Source: Amycolatopsis acidiphila (GTDB lineage Bacteria > Actinomycetota > Actinomycetes > Mycobacteriales > Pseudonocardiaceae). From it: a stretch of 64,000 bases of DNA. The stretch covers positions 3,968,001-4,032,000 of the forward strand of contig NZ_CP090063.1 of the NCBI RefSeq assembly GCF_021391495.1. Reading direction: 5' to 3'. Within the stretch, counting starts at the first letter, position 1; each line of letters begins with the position of its first letter. Position numbers and translations under genes: made by a program. Below, in pieces: positions 58,370 to 64,000 of this stretch. The notes beneath the pieces are model-generated. The model saw nothing but the letters and a program-made list of their open reading frames with translations. It ran no database searches and was not told the origin of the DNA.

Positions 58370-59572
58370 ATGAGCGAGCACTGGTACCGGGCCGTGGACG
58401 CGCAGGTCGACCGCCTCGCCGACCGGTTGTGGGACATCGCCGGCACGTTGCACCGGGACCCTGAGCAGGCCTTCGAGGAACACCGGGCCGCCAAGCTGCT
58501 GTCGGACGAGCTGGCCTCGGGCGGGTTCGCCGTGGAGCGCGGTGTCGCGGGCATGCCCACGGCGTTCACCGGCACGGCCGGCGCGGAGGGCCCCCGGGTG
58601 GCGCTGCTGCTGGAATACGACGCGCTGCCCGGCCTCGGCCACGCGTGCGGGCACAACCTCATCGCCGCCGCGGGGCTGGGCGCCGCGCTGGCCGTGCGGC
58701 CGCTCCTGGACGAGGTGCCCGGCACGGTGCTGGCCGTCGGCACGCCCGCCGAGGAGGGCGGCGGTGGGAAGGTCGTCGAGCTCGAAGCCGGGGTGTTCGA
58801 GGGCGTCGACGCGGCGCTGATGTTCCATCCGGGCACGCACAGCTGGTCGTGGGCACCACTGACCGCGCAGACCGAGCTGGCGGTCCGCTTCGCCGGCCGT
58901 GCGGCTCATCCGACGGGCAACCCGACCGAAGGCGTCGACGCGCTGGCCGCGCTGATCGAGATGTTCAACGTCCTGTCGGTACTGCAGCGGCGGTTGCCCG
59001 CCGGGTCGCATGTGCAGGGCATCATCACCGCCGGCGGCAAGGCGACGAACATCGTGCCGGACCTCGCCGAGGGCCGGTTCGGCCTGCGGGGGCTGACGAC
59101 GCCCGCGCTCGACGAGCTGGCGCGGCAGGTGCGTGAGGTCGCCGCGGGGGTCGCGCGGGCGACCGGGACCACTGCCCAGGTCGAGCGGCCGAGAGCGGGC
59201 TACGCACACTTCCGCGACAACAAGGTGCTCTCCGGTGCGTTCGCCCGGCACCTCGGTGAGCTGGGACTGCCGATGACCGAGCCCGAGCCGGGCGTGTTCC
59301 TCGGCTCCTCGGACATCGGCGACCTCAGCACGGCGATGCCGGCGATCCACCCGTTCGTCGCGATCACCGGGCCCGAGCAGTCCGACCACACCCCGGAGTT
59401 CGCCGCCGCGGCGGTGAGCGAGCGGGCCCGCACGGCGCTGTCGGCCGCGACGAAGGCTCTGGCACGCACGGCGGTCGACGTGCTCACCGGCGCGGATACG
59501 GTGGCGGCGGCCTGGGCGGAGTTCCACCGGCGGGCGGCGGCGGAGGCCGGTCAGGGCGTGTCGCGGCGGTAG
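58370..59572 (+). CDS. M20-family metallopeptidase/amidohydrolase
   Basis: A 400-residue M20 amidohydrolase of the AbgB/HipO-like subgroup. Zinc ligands in GLGHACGHNLIAAAGLGAA, the catalytic Glu pair in VGTPAEEGGGGK and HPTGNPTEGVDALAALIEMF (dimerisation lid domain) are visible, as is the final Asp/His region SDIGDLSTAMPAIHPFVAITG. Substrates are N-acyl amino acids or dipeptides such as p-aminobenzoyl-glutamate; the specific one is unknown. Divergent from the decarboxylase gene with 61 bases between. ATG 58370, no strong ribosome site, TAGTCGT just upstream (possible leaderless start). Confidence 0.87.
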   Translation: MSEHWYRAVDAQVDRLADRLWDIAGTLHRDPEQAFEEHRAAKLLSDELASGGFAVERGVAGMPTAFTGTAGAEGPRVALLLEYDALPGLGHACGHNLIAAAGLGAALAVRPLLDEVPGTVLAVGTPAEEGGGGKVVELEAGVFEGVDAALMFHPGTHSWSWAPLTAQTELAVRFAGRAAHPTGNPTEGVDALAALIEMFNVLSVLQRRLPAGSHVQGIITAGGKATNIVPDLAEGRFGLRGLTTPALDELARQVREVAAGVARATGTTAQVERPRAGYAHFRDNKVLSGAFARHLGELGLPMTEPEPGVFLGSSDIGDLSTAMPAIHPFVAITGPEQSDHTPEFAAAAVSERARTALSAATKALARTAVDVLTGADTVAAAWAEFHRRAAAEAGQGVSRR

Positions 59573-59734
59573 CGCCACGCCGGCGGGCGGCGGGACTGGC
59601 ACGCTGCGAGTAGGGGTCACTCACACTGGGTAGACCTGCCAGGCCAGGATGTCCGGATCGCGCTTCTCAGCGCGACGGTCCTGGCGGCCGACGGGGTGTT
59701 CGGCGGTCCAGGCCGCCGGAGTGGGAGGTGCACG

Positions 59735-61123
59735 ATGGGCGTTGGCGACAACCGCGGGCAGGACGGTGCGGAAGACCGTGCCGCTGCCGGACCGAACGTG
59801 AAGCCACCGGAAGACGACGTTCCCTCCCCCGCGGCGGACGGGAGCGGTGATGCCGCCACGGATGCCACCCCGGCCGAAGCCGCCGCGGACAGCAACCCCA
59901 CCCTGCCGCCCACCGGCGGCGCGACCCCGCCCGACGGCGGGCGCCATCGCGCGGAAGGACCGGGCGCCACCCGGATCGCCGGCACACGCGACCGGAGCGC
60001 CGCAAGCGCCGTGCCGTGGCGGGTACGCGTGGCGGCGGCGCTGAGCTGGCGGTTCCTGCTGATCATCGCCGGGGTCGGGCTGATCGGCTGGATCCTCGGC
60101 TACCTCTCCGCGGTCACCATCCCCGTCGGCATCGCGCTGCTCGTCTCCGCGCTGTTCGCGCCGCTGGTGAACCGCCTCGTGCGGTGGAAGGTGCCCCGCT
60201 CGCTCGCCACGCTCATCGCCATCGTGGTGGGCCTCATCGTCGTCGGCGGGCTGCTCACCCTCGTGATCACCACGGTCACCGCGAGCCTGCCGCAGCTGCA
60301 GGACCAGGTCGCGGCCAGCATCAGCAACATCAACAACTGGCTCCAGCGCGGCCCGCTCCACCTCTCGCACGACCAGCTCCAGCAGTTCCTCAACCGCACG
60401 GTCGGCGCGCTCAACGGCAACTCCTCCGAATTGGTCAGCCGCGCGCTCAGCACCGCCACGACGATCGGCAGCACGCTGACGCAGGCCCTGCTCGCGCTGT
60501 TCACCCTGATCTTCTTCCTCTACAGCGGCTCGCAGGTCTGGAACTTCCTGCTCCGCGGGCTCCCGCACGAGGTGCGCGACCAGGTCGATGTCGCCGGGCG
60601 GCGCGGGTTCGCCTCGCTCGTCAGCTACGTCCGCGCGACCGTCGCCGTCGCCTGTGTCGACGCGGTCTGCATCGGCGTCGGGATCTGGATCGTGGGCGTC
60701 CCGCTCGCCGTGCCGCTCGCGGCGCTCATCTTCATCGGCGCCTTCATCCCGATCATCGGCGCGGTGGCGGCCGGCGCGGTCGCCGTGCTGGTCGCGCTGG
60801 TGGCCAAGGGGTTCATCGCCGCGATCATCGTGCTGGCCATCCTGATCGCCGTGATGCAGCTGGAAGGCCATGTGCTGCAACCGTTCCTGCTCGGCCGCGC
60901 GGTCCGGCTGCACCCGCTCGCGGTCGTGCTGGCGATCGCCGTCGGGGTGGAGGTCTCCGGGATCACCGGCGCGCTGCTCGCCGTGCCGATCCTCGCGGTG
61001 GTCAAGTCCGCGGTCGGGTCCCTGCTGCGGGACCCGGACCTCGACCCGACGGACGTCAACGCCCTGCGCCCGCGCAGCGCGCGCCCGCTCCCGGACCAGC
61101 AGGCCGAGGAGGACTCGGCCTAG
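59735..61123 (+). CDS. AI-2E family transporter
   Basis: A 462-residue membrane protein of the AI-2E (PerM/YdiK) family. The first 100 residues are a disordered Pro/Asp/Gly-rich cytoplasmic stretch, unusual in length. Then about eight helices: SWRFLLIIAGVGLIGWILGYL, VTIPVGIALLVSALFAPLVN, and the long amphipathic region ASISNINNWLQRGPLHLSHD, followed by LFTLIFFLYSGSQVWNFLLRGLP, GVPLAVPLAALIFIGAFIPIIGAVAAG and a terminal helix with VGVEVSGITGALLAVPILAVVKS. Substrates of the family are mostly unproved (Na/H exchange, AI-2). ATG 59735 with GGGAGG seven bases upstream. Confidence 0.88.
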   Translation: MGVGDNRGQDGAEDRAAAGPNVKPPEDDVPSPAADGSGDAATDATPAEAAADSNPTLPPTGGATPPDGGRHRAEGPGATRIAGTRDRSAASAVPWRVRVAAALSWRFLLIIAGVGLIGWILGYLSAVTIPVGIALLVSALFAPLVNRLVRWKVPRSLATLIAIVVGLIVVGGLLTLVITTVTASLPQLQDQVAASISNINNWLQRGPLHLSHDQLQQFLNRTVGALNGNSSELVSRALSTATTIGSTLTQALLALFTLIFFLYSGSQVWNFLLRGLPHEVRDQVDVAGRRGFASLVSYVRATVAVACVDAVCIGVGIWIVGVPLAVPLAALIFIGAFIPIIGAVAAGAVAVLVALVAKGFIAAIIVLAILIAVMQLEGHVLQPFLLGRAVRLHPLAVVLAIAVGVEVSGITGALLAVPILAVVKSAVGSLLRDPDLDPTDVNALRPRSARPLPDQQAEEDSA

Positions 61124-62316
61124 CCGCGGCGGCGGGCCAGCAGTACGAGCGCGACGGCGGCGAGGACGGCGACGCCACCGGCGAAGACCAGGCCCGAGGT
61201 CACCAGCCCGAACGCGGTGGCCGCCGCGCCCTCGCCGATCACCGGCAGCGTGATCCCGACGTACAGCACGAAGAAGTAGGTCGAGGTGATCTCGCCGCGC
61301 TGGGCGGCCGGAGCGGCGGCGGTCAGCGCGGCGAGCGCGGCCCGGAAACCCATGCCCTGCCCCACCCCCGCGACCACCGCGCCGGCCAGCAGCACCGGCA
61401 GGGAGGCGAGCGGCAGGCTCGCCCCGATCAGCACCATGCCTGCGATGAGCCCGGCGCAGCCGACGATCATCGCGCGCCGTTCGCCCAGGCGCGCGGAGAC
61501 GAGCTGCCCGGCCGTCGAGGCGGCGAACAGCACGAGCACGACCACGCCGACGAGCGCCCGGTTCTCGTTGTGCAGCACGGTTCCCAGGAACGCCGGGGAC
61601 ACCCCGGTGAACAGGCCCAGCACGGCGAACCCGGCGAACCCGGCGATCGCCGCCCGGGTGAACGCGCCGCGCATCCCGGCGGGCACGGCGATCCGCTGGG
61701 GAGTGAGCCGGGGCCGCCGGGCCCGCTCGACCGGCTCGGCCACCAGGGCGACCGCCACTCCGGCGAGCACGACCAGCCCGAGATCGACGAGGTAGCACAG
61801 TTTCAGCGGGATGGGCGCGTACTGCGCCAGGACGCCGGACAGCAGCGGGCCGAGCCCGAGCCCGCCCATGTTCGCCGCCGCGGCGACCAGGCTCGCCCGC
61901 GCGCGGCCGTCCTCGGGGGCGACGTCCACGACGGCAGCGGTGGCCGTGCCGGTGAAGATCCCCGCGGAGAGCCCGGACAGCACCCGTCCGGCGAACAGCC
62001 AGGCCGTCGCGTCGGCGAAGGTGAACACGAGCGCGGAGGCGGCGGACAGCGCCAGCCCGGCCTGCAGCATCGGCCGCCGTCCGAGCTGGTCCGACCACCG
62101 CCCGAAGAGCAGCAAGGCGGCGACCACGCCGACCGCGTAGGTCGCGAAGACGACGGTGGTCATCAGCTCGCCGAAACCGAAGACCCGCTGGTACTCGGGA
62201 TAGAGCGGGGTCGGCAGGGTCGTGCCGAGCATGGCCGTCGCGAAGGCCACCACAAGCAGCGCGACGCCCGTCCACCCTCGCGCCCGGCTGCGGGCCGCGC
62301 TCGTCGCCACCATCAC
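61120..62316 (-). CDS. MFS transporter (12-helix)
   Basis: A 398-residue major facilitator with 12 helices. Motif A is LLLFGRWSDQLGRRPMLQAGL between helices 2 and 3; RVLSGLSAGIFTGTATAAV is helix 4-5, and VVAGVGQGMGFRAALAALTA is near helix 10. Resembles sugar-efflux/drug MFS members. GTG 62316 with AGGG six bases upstream, ATG 62313 following at once. Its stop (CTA on the plus strand) overlaps the AI-2E stop TAG, so the two genes are convergent with zero spacing. Substrate unknown. Confidence 0.87.
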   Translation of the reverse strand: MMVATSAARSRARGWTGVALLVVAFATAMLGTTLPTPLYPEYQRVFGFGELMTTVVFATYAVGVVAALLLFGRWSDQLGRRPMLQAGLALSAASALVFTFADATAWLFAGRVLSGLSAGIFTGTATAAVVDVAPEDGRARASLVAAAANMGGLGLGPLLSGVLAQYAPIPLKLCYLVDLGLVVLAGVAVALVAEPVERARRPRLTPQRIAVPAGMRGAFTRAAIAGFAGFAVLGLFTGVSPAFLGTVLHNENRALVGVVVLVLFAASTAGQLVSARLGERRAMIVGCAGLIAGMVLIGASLPLASLPVLLAGAVVAGVGQGMGFRAALAALTAAAPAAQRGEITSTYFFVLYVGITLPVIGEGAAATAFGLVTSGLVFAGGVAVLAAVALVLLARRRG

Positions 62317-62360
62317 CGAAAACCCTGACGGCTGTGGGGGCCCGGCGCAACTCGGGCTGC

Positions 62361-63350
62361 TCAGGCCGCCACGGGTGGCAGGCCGAACAGCTCCACCAGG
62401 CCGGGGTCGCCGAACAACGTGATGCGCGCGATCTGCGACGCGGTCGTGGTGAGCACCGCGACGCCGAACGCCCGGTACACGCCTCGCGCGTCACGAAGGT
62501 AGGCCGCGGCGGCCTGCTGGCCGTTCGCGCGGACCGCGACCATCCGCCAGTCCCCCGGCGAGCCGATCGCCTGCGCGGCGATGAACGGCAGGCAGGTCGC
62601 GCGGCCGGCGAACCAGGTCCGCGCCGGGGTCATCTCGAGCGTCGCGTCCTCGCGCAGGAGCCGTTCGAGGGCGTGCGGGTCCGAGTTCTCGAACGCCGCC
62701 ACGTACTTCTCGAGCACGGCCCGCGCCGCCGGCTCGCTCGGTTCCGCGATCCGCGCCCCGGCCGGCTCCAGCTCGGCCAGCCGCCCGCGCGCCCGCTGCA
62801 GCAGGCTCTTCACCGCGGCGGTCGAGAGCCCGAGCGCGGCGGCGACCTCGGCGGCGGGCCAGGCGAGCACGTCCCGCAGGATCAGCACCGCGCGCTGGCG
62901 GGCCGGCAGGTGCTGCAGGCACGCGATCAGCGCCAGGCGCAGCCCCTCCCTGGCCGCGACGATCGCGGCCGGGTCGGCGGACTCGGGCGAGACGAGCGCG
63001 TCGGGCATCGGCTCCAGCCAGGCGACGCCGGGGCCGCCCGGCTCGACCGGGGCGCCGGGGTCGTCGGCGGGGCCGCCGAGCCCGGAGGGCAGCACCCGCC
63101 GCGCCCGGTGCCCGAGCGCGCTCAGGCAGGCGTTCGTCGCGATCTGGTACAGCCACGTCCGCAGCGACGAGCGGCCCTCGAAGCGGGCGTAGGACCGCCA
63201 GGCCCGCAGGTAGGTCTCCTGCACGAGGTCTTCGGCGTCGTGCACCGAGCCCAGCATCCGGTAGCAGTGCGCGAGCAGCTCCCGCCGGTACGGCTCGGTG
63301 CGCCGGGTGAACTCGGCGTCGTCCAGCTCCTCGGTGGTCGTCCGTGTCAT
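62361..63350 (-). CDS. SigG-like ECF sigma factor with SnoaL domain
   Basis: A 329-residue ECF sigma factor of the SigJ/SigG-type with a C-terminal SnoaL-like (NTF2) domain. Region 2: HCYRMLGSVHDAEDLVQETYLRAWRSYARFEGRSSLRTWLYQIATNACLSAL. Region 4: LPARQRAVLILRDVLAWPAAEVAAALGLSTAAVKSLLQRAR. The last 130 residues (VLEKYVAAFENSDPHALERLLRED onward) are the NTF2-like domain that often modulates these sigma factors without a membrane anti-sigma. ATG 63350 with AGGGGACGAG upstream. No obvious anti-sigma gene adjacent. Confidence 0.92.
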   Translation of the reverse strand: MTRTTTEELDDAEFTRRTEPYRRELLAHCYRMLGSVHDAEDLVQETYLRAWRSYARFEGRSSLRTWLYQIATNACLSALGHRARRVLPSGLGGPADDPGAPVEPGGPGVAWLEPMPDALVSPESADPAAIVAAREGLRLALIACLQHLPARQRAVLILRDVLAWPAAEVAAALGLSTAAVKSLLQRARGRLAELEPAGARIAEPSEPAARAVLEKYVAAFENSDPHALERLLREDATLEMTPARTWFAGRATCLPFIAAQAIGSPGDWRMVAVRANGQQAAAAYLRDARGVYRAFGVAVLTTTASQIARITLFGDPGLVELFGLPPVAA

Positions 63351-63447
63351 CTCGTCCCCTCGAACCGGCCTGTCCTTCCTCCGGTACAGACCGGCGGTGC
63401 GGGGAAAAGGAATCGGTGCGGGACTCAGCCGTGCTGGATCTTCCCGA

Positions 63448-64000
63448 TCAGGCCGGGCACGGGGGCGCCTCCCGGCCCAGATACCGGAAGGTGTTGTGCC
63501 AGAGGATGTCCGCCAGGTCCTCCTCGGGCAGCCCCAGCGTCCGCAGGGTGCGCCCGGCGGGCTCCTCGCGGGGCATGGCCGGGAAGTCGGAGCCGACCAG
63601 GAGCCGGTCGGCGCCCAGCAGGTCGACGAGGTAGCGCAGGGCACGCGCGTCGAACACCGCTGAGTCGTAGTAGAACCGGCGCGCGTACTCCAGCGGCGAC
63701 GGGCCGCCGTCGTGGGCGATGGCCCGCTCCGGCACCGGGGCCTCCTCGTTCCAGGTGCCGGCCCAGAAGTACTGCGCCCGCGGCACCATGAGGCCGAACC
63801 CGCCCGCCGCGTGGCTGAACGAGATCCGCAGGCCGGGGCACTTCGCGGCGGTCCCGCCCGTGATCATCGACGCCGCCGCCATCGCGCCTTCGAGGCCCAC
63901 CACGTAGGTTCCCATCGCGGACGCGGGCAGCCGGTCGGTCGCGCTGGGCATCGCGTGCACGAAGACCGCCATGCCGAGACGCTCGGCCTCGGCGAAGAAC
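63448..64000 (-). CDS. Amidohydrolase family protein (ACMSD-like), 5' part beyond the window
   Basis: The visible 184 residues are the C-terminal part of a TIM-barrel amidohydrolase 2 (ACMSD/OHCU-decarboxylase-like) protein. VFVHAMPSAT holds the metal His, then GTAAKCPGLRISFSHAAGG, and GADRLLVGSDFPAMPREEPAG contains the final Asp ligand. Ends GREAPPCPA. The N-terminus with the H-x-H motif lies beyond position 64000. Decarboxylases and hydrolases are both in this family; the substrate is unknown. Lies downstream of the sigma factor gene on its strand by 97 bases of gap, upstream in transcription order. Confidence 0.82.
   Translation of the reverse strand, partial: FFAEAERLGMAVFVHAMPSATDRLPASAMGTYVVGLEGAMAAASMITGGTAAKCPGLRISFSHAAGGFGLMVPRAQYFWAGTWNEEAPVPERAIAHDGGPSPLEYARRFYYDSAVFDARALRYLVDLLGADRLLVGSDFPAMPREEPAGRTLRTLGLPEEDLADILWHNTFRYLGREAPPCPA

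Overview
The window is very GC-rich, with GTG starts, strong GGAGG ribosome sites, many 4-base stop/start overlaps (ATGA, GTGA), actinobacterial promoters and DUF5709, DUF190, ANTAR and SpoIIE-type regulators. It comes from a high-GC actinobacterium; the gene content fits Pseudonocardiaceae, perhaps Amycolatopsis, but there is no rRNA or other marker to prove it. I saw no tRNA, rRNA, CRISPR array or complete insertion sequence. Many genes are linked by translational overlap and several are visibly broken.

Layout. 1-7.2 kb: L-rhamnose uptake and use (rhaT-rhaP-rhaQ-rhaS-rhaM-rhaI, minus strand) with a divergent LacI-family regulator and two operator-like sites. 7.5-13.6 kb: a five-gene peptide/nickel-type ABC importer operon. 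13.7-15.2 kb: an orphan 22-codon peptide unit, then crcB-DUF190-crcB behind a probable fluoride riboswitch. 15.2-20 kb: an ABC exporter with an amber-interrupted ATPase, then a polyprenyl diphosphate synthase divergent from a class I terpene synthase that is followed by a frameshifted secreted protein gene. 20-31.8 kb: LigD-type polymerase, GH3 beta-glucosidase, acyl-CoA ligase remnant, FUSC transporter, flavin-dependent oxidoreductase, PhoD phosphatase, MFS exporter and MarR regulator.

31.9-39 kb: the most intriguing part. An inositol monophosphatase-like enzyme, a diverged GTP cyclohydrolase II, a creatininase-family amidohydrolase, a PTPS/QueD-fold protein that has lost its catalytic Cys, a BchC-like dehydrogenase, a GT4 glycosyltransferase, a methyltransferase, a flippase-like membrane protein and a CDP-alcohol phosphatidyltransferase lie together. 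Together they suggest an uncharacterised pathway that starts from GTP and ends in a methylated, glycosylated or lipid-linked product.

39-50 kb: CorA, an alanine racemase/D-Ala-D-Ala ligase chimera (pseudogene), a DivIVA-like coiled coil, a partner-switching module (SpoIIE phosphatase, broken RsbW kinase, STAS antagonist), DUF5709, a CYTH-CHAD protein, a lytic transglycosylase and a GAF-ANTAR regulator. 50.1-56.8 kb: a guanidine-I riboswitch heads an operon for permease, two DUF1989 subunits, an AHS2-AHS1 protein without biotin domains, and allophanate hydrolase, fitting guanidine-nitrogen use. 56.8-64 kb: Orn/Lys/Arg-type decarboxylase, M20 hydrolase, AI-2E-type transporter, MFS transporter, SigG-like sigma factor and a partial amidohydrolase.
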